A stretch of DNA of 64,000 bases from NCBI GenBank assembly GCA_041399205.1, contig JAWKTK010000008.1:248001-312000 (forward strand). The letters are read 5' to 3'. Source of the DNA: JAGQOZ01 sp041399205 (GTDB lineage: Bacteria; Planctomycetota; Planctomycetia; Pirellulales; Pirellulaceae). A program made the position numbers and the translations under genes. Below, in pieces: positions 1 to 11,374 of this stretch (position 1 is the first letter of the stretch; each line of letters opens with the position of its first letter). The notes beneath the pieces were generated by a model that saw only the letters and a program-made list of their open reading frames with translations, made no database searches and had not been told where the DNA came from.

Positions 1-3000
1 CCGGATGGTGGTACGGGCGGTGGCCTGTATCGAATTCTCGGAACGCTGTCGAATAACGCGGTCGCCGACTATGTGGAAACGGCCACGGACTTATTGACCG
101 GTGGTCGAGACGCTCAGGGGAATCCTACGGGTGGCCCCATTCAGTTTTCAGCATTGTCGGCCGGTCCGGAAAACATGGAGGACGGTCGGTTTGCCAACAT
201 GCTGTTCGGACTCGACTATTTTGGCAACTTGTACGCGTTCAATTTGCAGGGCGAACTACAGCCTGTGTTCATGAACAGTCAAGTCAGCGTTTCGACGGGG
301 TTGACTAATCTGACCGGTTTCGCCTTCTCGAATCTGGACATCAATCTCTGGCATACGACAGTTCAACGGGGCAACGATGTTGGTCATGGTACCAATATTG
401 CTCCAGACGCCAGTCGAATCGAGGATGTCGTCGGAGGTACCAGCCTGTACTTTGCGTTTGAAAACGCCAACGTGATGCAAGGCGATTGGACCGGCTTCAA
501 TGATCCGGGTTTCACCAATGGCATGGACTTCCCCGGAGGTGCCGCTGGTTCGATCGAATCGAATACCTTTAGTTTGGCTGACTACCAAACGGGCGACAGT
601 CCCAAACTTTACTTCAACTACTTCCTGGAAACCGAAAACGTTCAGGCGGAACGCAACGTGGCGGACGAATTCATGCGAGATTCATTCCGCGTGTTTGCGT
701 CGGCCGACGATGGAGATTGGGTGCTGCTGACCACCAACAACTCGTTTACCGGACCTGGCATGGCCGACGACGAATTCGACTACAATGGCGCCGTTCAAGA
801 AACGTTTGATGGAACCGGTTGGCGACAAGCCAGTGTCGACTTGGGCGCTTTTGTAGGCCAAGACAACGTGCGACTGCGTTTTGATTTTTCGACGGCCGGT
901 GGTTTCGATATTGGCAACACTGGCGGCCATGAAATCCGAGCGGTCGCGGCCAGCCAACTTGCGGATGGCGACCAGCTGATTCTGGACGACGCCACCTTTG
1001 AATTTGATTTTGGTTACCTGCTTTCGGCACCGACGGGCAGTGCCATTGAAGATGGCGAAACCTGGTCGCTTAACGATGGCTTGCAAACCGTTACCTTTGA
1101 ATTTGATCTCGGAAATGGCGTACAAGCGGGCAACCTGCCGATCGCCTTTGATGCCGGCATGTCTGCCTATGATGTGGCAGATTCGATCGAAAATGCCTTG
1201 GCCCTGGGCTTTGGCAAAGGCGTGGTTCAAGCCGACTTGCGAATCGAACAGAACGATTTGATTTCTCAAGCAACCGAAACAACGCTGACCGCCGGCACCA
1301 TCGTCGCTCAAGGTGAAATTGGCGATAATCCCGTGCTGTTTGGCACCAATACGGGACGGGATGTCGATCTGCTGAAAATCAGTCTGCAGCCTGGCCAACG
1401 AGTCACCTTGGATGTGGATACACCCGGCCTAGATGGTTTGCGAGATTCGGTGATACGGCTTTTTGATGCAGATGGTGTCGAAGTTGCGATTAACAACAAC
1501 GGTGCTGCTCCAGACGAAGGTGGCTTCACTCTAGATTCGTATCTGGATTACACAACTGTGGAAGGCGGAATCTTCTATGTTGGAGTCAGTGGAAGCGCAA
1601 ATACGTTGTACGATCCCAATGTTCAGGGCAGTGGTGTTTCGGGAGCCACAGGCACGTATCGATTGGCAGTGACCATGTTTGCCGATGAAGTTTCGCCCTA
1701 CAGTGTTAGGCGTTTCGGCAACCTACTGAACTTGGACGGCATCGTCAATTTGTCTCAGTCAAACGCCGATTCCGCACTGCAAGTGGTGGGCGAACCGGGT
1801 GCCGATGGCGTGGCGATTCCCGTCAACATTCACATGAGCGACGACGAAGTCGCCTGGGCCTTGCGAACAGCACTGGCCACGGAATTTGGATCGGGAGATC
1901 CGTCGGGCATCATTGGTTACAACGACGTCGTAAAAATTCATGGGCATGAGGTGATTGATGCCGGACCGCTGGGCTGGGACTTCTTCCTGGATGGCGACGA
2001 CACTCAGGCCTTCAACGCGTCGACTCGTCCCGACGGTACCATCGACGATGTTGCCCCAGGCTTTTTGCGAGGCTTAGACAATCTGTTTGAAGGCGTCTAC
2101 ATCGACGACATTATCATCGGATTTGCAGAACGAGGCGAAATGTACACGGCCGCTGCCGGTGACGACACGTTCTTTATCCCGGATCCAGAAGACTTCCCAG
2201 AGGAAGAAATTTTGACTGGTGACTATAACGTGACCATTCGCTCCAGCGAATATTATGCCTTGCCGGACGGTGACGAGTTGCTTTTGATTGAAACGTTCCA
2301 GCCGCAAGACCGTTTGGCTTCGGGGCTTTCCATGTTTGTCACGCCGGGTTACGAAGTAGCGGACGGAGCAACGTTCTCCATTAGTGACGGAACCACAACC
2401 GTCGTCTTCGAATTTGAAGAAGAAACTCGGCTGGACGGTACCGCTGCGGGCAATGCCGTCGTCCATTTCAACGCTGCGGACAGTGCGGCCGAAGTGGCCA
2501 ATGCGATTGTCGACACAATCAATAGTTCGGCCGTTCAGGCGGTCTTGGAAGTCAGTGCGACAGTTCCGCTGACCAGTAATCGAATCGAATTCTTTGGCAA
2601 CGCCATTATCGATACGCAACGAGCGGTCCAGGGCGGCGAATTGGCTGAATCGAACGACACGATTGCCGAAGCGGTGATCAGCGGTATCGCGCCGGATACG
2701 GCATCGCGATTCACCGCCACCGGTTCGATTGGCGATAACGACTTGCTGAGCCAACCCGGATTGGATGTGGATATGGTCCAATTCCAGTTGACGGTGGGGC
2801 AGCGAGTTACCATTGACGTGGATTCGGACGACGCACCGGTAGATACGGTACTGCGATTATTTGACGCCAACGGTAATGAACTGGCGTTTAGTGACGACAC
2901 GGCAGCACCTGGTGAAACACCCAGTCGCGAACCGTATCTCGCCTATACCGCGACTACCTCCGGCAACTATTACGTGGCAGTCAGCGGATTCAGCAATACG

Positions 3001-5373
3001 GCCTACGATCCCAATCGCACTGGCAGTGGCATCGCCGGCAACACGGGTGACTACACCATGCAGATTGTGGTGGGCGTGCAAAATGAAGTTCTCGAGGTGA
3101 TTGAAAATGACTTTACGGGCGATCAAAACGTCGTTCGCGATCAAGGTCAGCTGATCATCGAATCGACTCGCATCACCAATTCGGCCGAATTCGGAATCTT
3201 GATTGACGCCGGACTTCGCAACGCTCCCGACAATCTGCCTCATCAAGGAACGCCTCGCGTGTTGTTCGAAACCAATCGCGAACGCTTAATCCCAGGCGTG
3301 GTGATCAAGAACAATGTGATTGCGTTCAACCGAGAAGGTGCGATTCACTTCAGCGGTGACGCTCGTCCAGTAGACACGGCCGATTCGCCGGTGCCGTTTG
3401 GACGTCTGATCAACAACACTTTGGTAGGTGGACGTCCGTTTGCTTCCACCGTAGTGCGCGATGACGATCCCTTGGGAACCGGTATTCTGGTGGACGAAAA
3501 CGCCAGCCCCACATTGTTGAACAATATCGTTTCGAATTTCCAAATTGGTATCAGCGTCGATACGACGTCTCAGTCGACCGTGATTGGCGGTACGTTGTAC
3601 CAAGGCAACTTGGCAAATTCGAACAAAGGCTTGGGCGATTCGCCGATTGTGCTTGGAGCGGATGATCCGCTGTTTGTCAACGCGGACACCGGCAACTTCT
3701 ACTTGGCACCCGGCTCGCCAGCAATTGATAGTTCGATCGATTCGTTGCTGGGACGACCGGCAATCGAATTTGTTTCGCAACCGCTGGGCGTTGCCAAATC
3801 GCCTATTCTGGCTCCGGAACGAGATATCACGGGCCAGTTGCGAGTAGACGACCCTAGCGTTGATACACCAGCCGGCCAAGGTGAAAACGTGTTTAAGGAT
3901 CGAGGTGCGATTGACCGAGCCGACTTTGTCGGTCCGACGGCCGTGCTGATCAATCCTAACGATAACGCGCCCGACGGCAGCGATTTGAATCCCAGTACGG
4001 GCATTGTGCAAATCAACAATCCGGTGATTCGATCGTTTGAAATCCAACTCCGCGATGGTGTAAATGAAGCACAGTTGCAAGAAGGTTCGGGAATTGCGGC
4101 CGAATCCGTTTCGCACAATTCCGTGGCCGTCTATCGCAATGGCGAACTTCTGGTCGAAGGAATTGATTACACGTTTAGCTTTGATGCTTCCAGCAGCACC
4201 ATTCGCTTGACTCCGCTGGCCGGAGTTTGGCTGCCGGGCCGAGTTTACCGAATTACGTTGGACAATTCGGATGCATCTGGAATTCGCGATGCTGCGGACA
4301 ACGTCTTGCAACCGAATGTCACGTCGGGCGAAACCGTGTTCACCATTTCCATTGGCGGTGAAGAACAAGACTTTGGTGATGCTCCGGACGAACCGTATCC
4401 ATCACTGCTGATCAATAACGGTGCGTCTCACGTGATTGATACAGCCGTGCGACTGGGAGCAACCGTGACGGCCGAACCCGACGGTGGTTCCGGCATCGAC
4501 GGTTCTGATGACGGCGTGACGTTTGAGAACCTACTGGTGCCCGGTCAAGATGCTACGGTCTTGGTCACGGCATCGACCACCGGCAAACTGGACGCGTGGA
4601 TTGACTGGGATGGCAATGGCGCGTGGGGCACGAATGAACAGATTGCCGATTCAATTGACTTAGTCGCGGGCACTAATTCCGTCACGGTCAGCGTACCGGA
4701 ATCCGCGACCATTGGCTCCACGTACGCTCGTTTCCGCTTCAGCAAGGACGGAGACTTGGCACCGACCGGTTTGGCCTTGAACGGTGAAGTGGAAGACTAT
4801 GCAGTCAATGTGGTTAGCCAAACACCTTGGCACAATGCAGATCTGCCACTGGACGTCCGTAATGATGGCAATGTGGTACCACTGGACGTGCTGTTGGTCA
4901 TCAATGAATTGAACCTTCGCGCCGTGAGCAATCCCACAACGGGACTTCTGCCGAATCCGCCTGTCGGTGACGCCACGCCGATTAATCTTGGATATTTTGA
5001 TGTGGATGCGGACGGCTATGTTTCGCCTCGCGACGCACTGCTGATTATTAACGAATTGAATCGACAAAACGTGTCCGTCAACGCCGTTGCGGATGTGCCT
5101 GAAGGCGAATCGCTGGCAGACCAGAACATGTCGTTCGTAGCCGCGGCAGTCGGATATGATGATTTGGACAGTGGCTACACCATGGACAACTTCGTCCCGC
5201 GACCGCTGAACGACCTGGCTGTTGACCAAGTGCTGATGCCGGTCGACATGACGAACACGGTAAAAAATACAGGATTGGACGATGTCTTTGCGAACGATGA
5301 TTGGTTCGAATCAATCGCAGACGACATCCAAGATGCCAAGGGAGATGACGACGGATTGTCGGATCTTGTTTAG
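1..5373 (+). CDS. Giant secreted surface protein with PPC, beta-helix, GEVED and dockerin modules (5' end outside window)
   Basis: The frame is open from base 1, so the N-terminus lies outside the window; the GTG at 73 is only the first in-window start candidate. Modules in order: a jelly-roll-like region; three related segments with a 'SDGTTTVVFEF'-like strand pattern (about 1050-1240, 1720-1900 and 2350-2560); two pre-peptidase C-terminal (PPC) domains (about 1360-1680 and 2750-3080), each with 'GQRVT.DVD' and 'YY/FYVGVSG'-like strands; a right-handed beta-helix-like stretch (about 3100-3740); a GEVED domain (about 4370-4815, 'WIDWDGNGAW' and 'GEVEDYAV'); and a type I dockerin-like pair near 4840-5070, with 'INELN' closing each Ca-binding loop. 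No enzymatic domain is seen. By family this is an exported adhesive or scaffold protein. The next gene also carries dockerins, so the two may act together (inference). Confidence 0.85.
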   Translation, partial: PDGGTGGGLYRILGTLSNNAVADYVETATDLLTGGRDAQGNPTGGPIQFSALSAGPENMEDGRFANMLFGLDYFGNLYAFNLQGELQPVFMNSQVSVSTGLTNLTGFAFSNLDINLWHTTVQRGNDVGHGTNIAPDASRIEDVVGGTSLYFAFENANVMQGDWTGFNDPGFTNGMDFPGGAAGSIESNTFSLADYQTGDSPKLYFNYFLETENVQAERNVADEFMRDSFRVFASADDGDWVLLTTNNSFTGPGMADDEFDYNGAVQETFDGTGWRQASVDLGAFVGQDNVRLRFDFSTAGGFDIGNTGGHEIRAVAASQLADGDQLILDDATFEFDFGYLLSAPTGSAIEDGETWSLNDGLQTVTFEFDLGNGVQAGNLPIAFDAGMSAYDVADSIENALALGFGKGVVQADLRIEQNDLISQATETTLTAGTIVAQGEIGDNPVLFGTNTGRDVDLLKISLQPGQRVTLDVDTPGLDGLRDSVIRLFDADGVEVAINNNGAAPDEGGFTLDSYLDYTTVEGGIFYVGVSGSANTLYDPNVQGSGVSGATGTYRLAVTMFADEVSPYSVRRFGNLLNLDGIVNLSQSNADSALQVVGEPGADGVAIPVNIHMSDDEVAWALRTALATEFGSGDPSGIIGYNDVVKIHGHEVIDAGPLGWDFFLDGDDTQAFNASTRPDGTIDDVAPGFLRGLDNLFEGVYIDDIIIGFAERGEMYTAAAGDDTFFIPDPEDFPEEEILTGDYNVTIRSSEYYALPDGDELLLIETFQPQDRLASGLSMFVTPGYEVADGATFSISDGTTTVVFEFEEETRLDGTAAGNAVVHFNAADSAAEVANAIVDTINSSAVQAVLEVSATVPLTSNRIEFFGNAIIDTQRAVQGGELAESNDTIAEAVISGIAPDTASRFTATGSIGDNDLLSQPGLDVDMVQFQLTVGQRVTIDVDSDDAPVDTVLRLFDANGNELAFSDDTAAPGETPSREPYLAYTATTSGNYYVAVSGFSNTAYDPNRTGSGIAGNTGDYTMQIVVGVQNEVLEVIENDFTGDQNVVRDQGQLIIESTRITNSAEFGILIDAGLRNAPDNLPHQGTPRVLFETNRERLIPGVVIKNNVIAFNREGAIHFSGDARPVDTADSPVPFGRLINNTLVGGRPFASTVVRDDDPLGTGILVDENASPTLLNNIVSNFQIGISVDTTSQSTVIGGTLYQGNLANSNKGLGDSPIVLGADDPLFVNADTGNFYLAPGSPAIDSSIDSLLGRPAIEFVSQPLGVAKSPILAPERDITGQLRVDDPSVDTPAGQGENVFKDRGAIDRADFVGPTAVLINPNDNAPDGSDLNPSTGIVQINNPVIRSFEIQLRDGVNEAQLQEGSGIAAESVSHNSVAVYRNGELLVEGIDYTFSFDASSSTIRLTPLAGVWLPGRVYRITLDNSDASGIRDAADNVLQPNVTSGETVFTISIGGEEQDFGDAPDEPYPSLLINNGASHVIDTAVRLGATVTAEPDGGSGIDGSDDGVTFENLLVPGQDATVLVTASTTGKLDAWIDWDGNGAWGTNEQIADSIDLVAGTNSVTVSVPESATIGSTYARFRFSKDGDLAPTGLALNGEVEDYAVNVVSQTPWHNADLPLDVRNDGNVVPLDVLLVINELNLRAVSNPTTGLLPNPPVGDATPINLGYFDVDADGYVSPRDALLIINELNRQNVSVNAVADVPEGESLADQNMSFVAAAVGYDDLDSGYTMDNFVPRPLNDLAVDQVLMPVDMTNTVKNTGLDDVFANDDWFESIADDIQDAKGDDDGLSDLV

Positions 5374-5613
5374 TTTTTTGAACAACCGAGGAAGAGGCTC
5401 GGGCAGTTCTCATATACCAGTCCGAATAAATGGACCGGGAAACTGTAATCTGTTGGTTACAAGCGTCTTTGCGACGCAGAAATTTTGATCATACTGGGAT
5501 GAAATACAGGCGACTTGACGAGTATCCTTGTTCACCTAGATGGAATTTTGTTTTGGTTTGTCGGCGACAAGCCGGACGTATTTGGGCCCGATCACTGCAA
5601 CCTTGAGTTAGGC

Positions 5614-8600
5614 ATGATGAAATTCTTTAACCGACCCCAACGATTGAATAAACGAAGTGGAAGTCGCCGATTTCGGCCAGGAAATGCACTGCAAGCCGAA
5701 TCGCTGGAAAGTCGTAATCTACTAGCGGCTGACGTCTGGCAAAACGCCACGTTTCCCGAAGACGTGAACGCCGACGGCATTGTGACACCCGTCGACGCTT
5801 TGATGGTAATCAATGAACTCAATACGATTGGCGCTCGTTCGCTACGCAGCGGCCTGGCTCCAACCGTTCCTGACATGTACTACGACGTCAACGCGGATGA
5901 ATATATCACTCCGATTGACGCATTGATCATCCTTAACGAATTGAATGCCGAAGGTGAAGGCGACGCATTGGCGCAAATTCGGCTGCAGGTTGTAAACGCC
6001 GACGGAGATGCGGTCACGGCCGTGGATGTCGGTGCTGCGTTCGAATTGCAGGTCTATGTGCAAGACTTGACGGGCCGAGAAGACGGTGGTGTGTTCGCTG
6101 GATATTTGGACATCGAATTCCCAGACAATTTGGTTTCTGTGGACGGCGTGATTGAATATTCAACAACTTACAACAACGCCAAATCAGGAACCATTGACGT
6201 TGGCTTGATTGATGAAGTTGGAGCCATTGATGGTTTGAGTCCGCTGGGCCCGGATGAATTGTTGTTGGTAACCATCCCGTTTGTCGCCGATGCCGCAGGC
6301 ACGGTTGATTTTGCACCGAACGCAGCCGACCAGTTGCCGCTGCATGACGTGCTGCTATACGGCGTGCCGGATGGTGAAGCCAGTTCGAAAGTGGATCAAG
6401 ATCGAATCATGTTCATTGGCGCGTCGCTGGATGTGGGCAGTGGTGAACAAACGGCTCCCGTAGCCGTTGACGATGCCTACGAAATTGACGAAGGACAAAC
6501 GCTGAATGTGGCCGCGCCCGGCGTATTGTTAAACGACAGCGATCCAAATGGTGATTCGCTGACTTCCAATATCACCACGGAACCCAACAACGGCACGTTT
6601 TCATTCAATTCGGATGGATCGTTCAGCTACACACCAGCGGCTGGGTTTGTGGGCACCGATTCATTCACCTATCGAGTTTCAGATGGGAACGAATTTTCGT
6701 CCGACGCGACCGTGACGATCACCGTGAACCCGTTGAATTCGGCTCCCGTGGCAGCGAATGATGCCTTTAGCATTTCCGAAGATAACGTACTGACAACCAC
6801 CGTCAGCGTATTGGCCAACGATACGGATGCAGATGGTGATAACCTGACCGCAGCAGTGGTTTCTACAACCACGAATGGTTCTCTGACGCTGAATCCGAGC
6901 GGCACGTTTACTTACACGCCCAACGCCAATTTCAACGGCACGGACAGTTTTACTTACCGAGCGAACGATGGCACCGAAAATTCGCAGACGGCCACAGTAA
7001 CAATCACGGTGATGGCGGTGAACGACCCGCCCGTGGGCGAAGCGGACAGCTACATGACGTCCACCAATACCGCGCTGACAGTCAATGCGGCGGACGGCGT
7101 TTTGGCGAATGATTCGGACGTGGAAAATGCCACGCTGTCGGCCGAGCTGATTAGTAACGCGACCAACGGTACAGTTGCGTTAAACGCCAACGGTTCGTTC
7201 ACCTATACTCCGGCCACGGACTTCACGGGCCAAGATAGTTTTACCTACCGAGCGACCGATGGTGAACTCGATTCGGCAACACAAACGGTCACCATTACCG
7301 TTGCCGGTGAATCGCTCGTAAATATTCGCTTGGAACCCGCCAATACCGATGGCGTGCCAATTTCCAAGATTGGCCCCGGCGGTGAATTCCTGCTGAATGT
7401 GTACGTGCAGGATGTCAGTGGTCGAGCTAGCGATGTGAGTGGCGTCTTTGCCGGCTTCATGGACGTAACCTACGCGTCCAGTCTGGTTTCGACGAACGGA
7501 TCCATTTCCTACGGATCGTCCTATCCTAATACGCAAAGCGGTACGATGACCGCCGGCATGATTGACGAAGTGGGTGCGTCTGACGGCTTGAACCCGTTGG
7601 GCAATACGGAACTGCTCTTGTTCTCGGTCCCATTTGTGGCCAATAACACGGGCACGGTGACCTTCGCATCCGATCCCGCAGAAAACTTGCCAGCGCATGA
7701 TATCTTGCTGTTCGGATTCAATTCGCCCATCGATGTCGCCATGGTCACTTACGGTACGGCGTCGTTGGAAATTGCTACCAGTAACGCTCCAGCGGCCGGC
7801 AATGATGAATACATTACCGACGAAGACACGCCATTGATCGTTTCGGCTGCTTCCGGCGTCTTGGGCAATGATTCCGATCCCGATGGTGATTCGCTGGCCG
7901 CTGTGTTGGTAAACCAACCGACCAACGGTACCGTGTCACTCAACAGCAACGGCGGATTTACCTATACGCCAGCCGCCAACTTCTTCGGAACCGATGCGTT
8001 TACTTATCGAGCAACGGATGGATCGGCTTCGTCCGATGTAGCCACGGTCACCATCACAGTCAATGCTGTCGATGACGCGGCGGTGGTTAACCATGATACG
8101 TATACGCTGCAGGATCCAGGTCGTTCCCTGACCGTTACTGCCGCCAACGGTGTCTTGGCAAATGACGTGGACGTAGAAGGCAATGCTATGACGGCCGTGC
8201 TGGTTGGTAATCCCAGCAAGGGTACCGTGACGCTAAACGAAGACGGTTCGTTTGTCTATTCGCCGAACAGCGATACGTCGGGCCAAGATTCGTTTACTTA
8301 CCGAGTAACTTCGAATGGCGTGCAGTCAGCCGTGGCCACGGTCACCATCAATGTCGGTGATCTTTCGCCCAGCTCGGTTTCCGGCTTCGTCTATTCGGAT
8401 GCCAATAACAACGGAGTCCGGGAATCGCACGAATTAAATTACGGCGGAGTAGTTGTCACGTTAACCGGTACCAATCTGTTGGGCGAATCGGTAAACATGA
8501 CCACGCGTACGGATGCCAATGGCGCGTACCGATTCGGTGAACTGCTGCGAGGTGAATACACGATTACCGAATCACAGCCGTTGTACATTATCGATGGTTT

Positions 8601-9075
8601 GGACACGGTGAACGGTCAGGCTTCGCTTCGCAATGATCGTCACATCGTCAACCTTGGTTCGGGCGTTTCGGCATCAGGGTACAACTTTGGTGAACGAGGC
8701 CTCATGCCGCAGTTCATCATGAACCCGATGTTCTTTGCCTCGCAAAATAACCACGGCTTGATGATGGCCATGTTCCCCAACGGTGAACTGTCATGGTTCT
8801 GCACTGATCTGGGATGGGACGGTTACGAATCGTTTAGTCTGGCCATGGCCTCGAACGGTGCGACAGGCACCATCACCGCCGTTACCGATAGTGGTGCCAC
8901 CAGCGTCAGTTCCGTCCGAATGACAGGAACGTCGTCGGTACGCATGATGGGCGACATGGTGAACGGCATGTTGATTCGCTTTGTCGGTGACGCCGAAGAC
9001 TTTGGACTCGGCGGTGGCGAAGGCGAACCCGATACCAACGACGTAGACGACGCGTTTGCGGACGGCGGCTTCTAG
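5614..9075 (+). CDS. Giant surface protein: LEPR-XLL-like N-terminus, dockerin, two cohesin-like domains, cadherin-like repeats, SdrD B-like domain
   Basis: The reading frame opens at 5515, but ATG 5614/5617 is preferred because it begins the short basic 'MKFFNRPQRL' leader leading to 'ESLESRNLLA', a variant of the LEPR-XLL motif typical of large planctomycete surface proteins. Then come a dockerin-like pair (about 5755-5945, both ending 'INELN' or 'LNELN'), a cohesin-like beta domain (about 5970-6430), three cadherin-like/VCBS-type repeats with 'DSFTYRxxDG' endings, a second cohesin-like domain (about 7315-7780) that resembles the first ('VYVQD', 'VFAGFMDV'), two more cadherin-like repeats, and an SdrD B-like domain (about 8370-8700, 'SGFVYSDANNNGVRE'). 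No catalytic domain is seen. Cohesin-like and dockerin-like modules in one chain suggest self-association or binding to the upstream dockerin protein (inference). A strong hairpin follows the stop. Confidence 0.85.
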   Translation: MMKFFNRPQRLNKRSGSRRFRPGNALQAESLESRNLLAADVWQNATFPEDVNADGIVTPVDALMVINELNTIGARSLRSGLAPTVPDMYYDVNADEYITPIDALIILNELNAEGEGDALAQIRLQVVNADGDAVTAVDVGAAFELQVYVQDLTGREDGGVFAGYLDIEFPDNLVSVDGVIEYSTTYNNAKSGTIDVGLIDEVGAIDGLSPLGPDELLLVTIPFVADAAGTVDFAPNAADQLPLHDVLLYGVPDGEASSKVDQDRIMFIGASLDVGSGEQTAPVAVDDAYEIDEGQTLNVAAPGVLLNDSDPNGDSLTSNITTEPNNGTFSFNSDGSFSYTPAAGFVGTDSFTYRVSDGNEFSSDATVTITVNPLNSAPVAANDAFSISEDNVLTTTVSVLANDTDADGDNLTAAVVSTTTNGSLTLNPSGTFTYTPNANFNGTDSFTYRANDGTENSQTATVTITVMAVNDPPVGEADSYMTSTNTALTVNAADGVLANDSDVENATLSAELISNATNGTVALNANGSFTYTPATDFTGQDSFTYRATDGELDSATQTVTITVAGESLVNIRLEPANTDGVPISKIGPGGEFLLNVYVQDVSGRASDVSGVFAGFMDVTYASSLVSTNGSISYGSSYPNTQSGTMTAGMIDEVGASDGLNPLGNTELLLFSVPFVANNTGTVTFASDPAENLPAHDILLFGFNSPIDVAMVTYGTASLEIATSNAPAAGNDEYITDEDTPLIVSAASGVLGNDSDPDGDSLAAVLVNQPTNGTVSLNSNGGFTYTPAANFFGTDAFTYRATDGSASSDVATVTITVNAVDDAAVVNHDTYTLQDPGRSLTVTAANGVLANDVDVEGNAMTAVLVGNPSKGTVTLNEDGSFVYSPNSDTSGQDSFTYRVTSNGVQSAVATVTINVGDLSPSSVSGFVYSDANNNGVRESHELNYGGVVVTLTGTNLLGESVNMTTRTDANGAYRFGELLRGEYTITESQPLYIIDGLDTVNGQASLRNDRHIVNLGSGVSASGYNFGERGLMPQFIMNPMFFASQNNHGLMMAMFPNGELSWFCTDLGWDGYESFSLAMASNGATGTITAVTDSGATSVSSVRMTGTSSVRMMGDMVNGMLIRFVGDAEDFGLGGGEGEPDTNDVDDAFADGGF

Positions 9076-9117
9076 AAAACGAATCTTCGGCCGAAAAAAC
9101 TCGTTGAAGGACAAACC

Positions 9118-9158
9118 AAAACGGCTTCCGGCTGGGAAACCAGCAAGGAAGCCGTTTT
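9118..9158 (+). terminator. Nested hairpin terminator after the surface-protein gene
   Basis: A perfect 12 bp outer stem (9118-9129 with 9147-9158) encloses a 5 bp inner stem capped by a GAAA tetraloop. The left arm starts with A residues and the right arm ends in TTTT, so it could act in either direction. It lies about 40 bases past the stop at 9075. Confidence 0.75.
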
Positions 9159-9200
9159 GCGTTTCGATTCTGCCTCAGTCGTGGTCGGGCGAGAGAAAGA

Positions 9201-9520
9201 AAGGGATTCGTCACCTCATCCATTACAACTATCTGTCCGCGTGCAACTATCTGTCCGCGTAGTAGATCGTTGTTGCCTGAAAGGGATTCGTCACCTCATC
9301 CATTACAAGTATCCGTCCGCGTGCAACTATCTGTCCGCGTAGTAGATCGTTGTTGCCTGAAAGGGATTCGTCACCTCATCCATTACAAGTATCCGTCCGC
9401 GTGCAAGTATCCGTCCGCGAAGTAGATCGTTGTTGTCTGAAAGGGATTCGTCACCTCATCCATTACAAGTATCTGTCCGCGTGCAACTATCCGTCCGCGT
9501 AGTAGATCGTTGTTGTCTGG
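9201..9520. repeat. Four tandem copies of an 80 bp repeat
   Basis: Units begin at 9201, 9281, 9361 and 9441 with an exact 80 bp period and only scattered substitutions. Each unit has an 'AAGGGATTCGTCACCTCATC' head, two internal copies of a roughly 17 bp 'CAAXTATCYGTCCGCG' subrepeat and an 'AGTAGATCGTTGTTG' tail. The array sits between convergent genes (ending at 9075 and 9553). The head is the reverse complement of the unit repeated at 47761-47848. There are no variable spacers, so it is not CRISPR. Short ORFs through it only echo the repeat. Confidence 0.95.
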
Positions 9521-9552
9521 GAAAATCAGCGGAAGTCGAGGATGCGGCCTGT

Positions 9553-9984
9553 TTACTTTTCTTCCATCATTTGAATGTATTGCCGCAATCGTTCGTTTTC
9601 GTCACAGACGTTCTTGAGTGTGAGCATGTTTTCCACTCGTTTCAACAGTTCCAACTGATTCACGGGCTTGGAAAGAAAATCGTCGGTGCCTGCTTGGACC
9701 GCGCGTTCAATATCTCCCAGCTCGTTCAGCGCCGTGACCATCAAAATCATGATGCCCTTCGTCGCGTCGTTGGCTTTGAGCTTTTGACACACTTCAAACC
9801 CGCTCAGTTTGGGCATCATCACGTCCAGCAAAACTAAATCGGGCTGGAAGGATTCCACCTTTTGCAGCGTGTCTTCTCCGTCGACTGCAAATTCCAAATC
9901 GCAATCGATTTCGGCTAGGTACGCTTCCAGTAATTCTGAATTGGCTTGGTTGTCGTCGGCAATCAAGATCCTGTGAGATGCCAT
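9553..9984 (-). CDS. Single-domain response regulator (CheY-like receiver)
   Basis: The 143-residue protein is a complete receiver domain with a short C-terminal extension. The acidic pair D10/D11, the phosphoacceptor D54 in 'LLDVMMPK', T84 in 'VTAL' and K106 in 'LSKPV' are all present. There is no DNA-binding or enzymatic output domain, so it probably acts by protein contact with a kinase or effector encoded elsewhere. The C-terminal 20 residues ('ENERLRQYIQMMEEK') look helical. It lies 57 bases downstream of glyA on the same strand, so co-transcription is possible. No histidine kinase gene is in the window. Confidence 0.93.
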   Translation of the reverse strand: MASHRILIADDNQANSELLEAYLAEIDCDLEFAVDGEDTLQKVESFQPDLVLLDVMMPKLSGFEVCQKLKANDATKGIMILMVTALNELGDIERAVQAGTDDFLSKPVNQLELLKRVENMLTLKNVCDENERLRQYIQMMEEK

Positions 9985-10041
9985 GGCAAATACTTTCTTC
10001 GAACCAAGTTCGCAAAGCCTACCGCTAATAAAGGTTTACGC

Positions 10042-11295
<1,254 letters not shown>

Positions 11296-11374
11296 ATTTG
11301 AAAAAATCTCGCGTTTACACGGTAGGATAGTGGAAACAAGCCAAGCCTTGATTGTCAAGAATCAGCATAAAGCG

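Noticed and set aside
3286..4368. 360-codon minus-strand ORF inside the first surface protein
   Set aside because: Antisense shadow of a gene with clear domains; composition is basic and patternless.
9201..9520. Possible CRISPR array
   Set aside because: Units are contiguous and 80 bp long with no variable spacers, and no cas genes are present.
9157..9837. Plus-strand ORFs through the 80 bp repeats (repeated 'RDSSPHPLQ' peptides)
   Set aside because: They only translate the tandem repeat and then run antisense to the response regulator; no independent coding signal.
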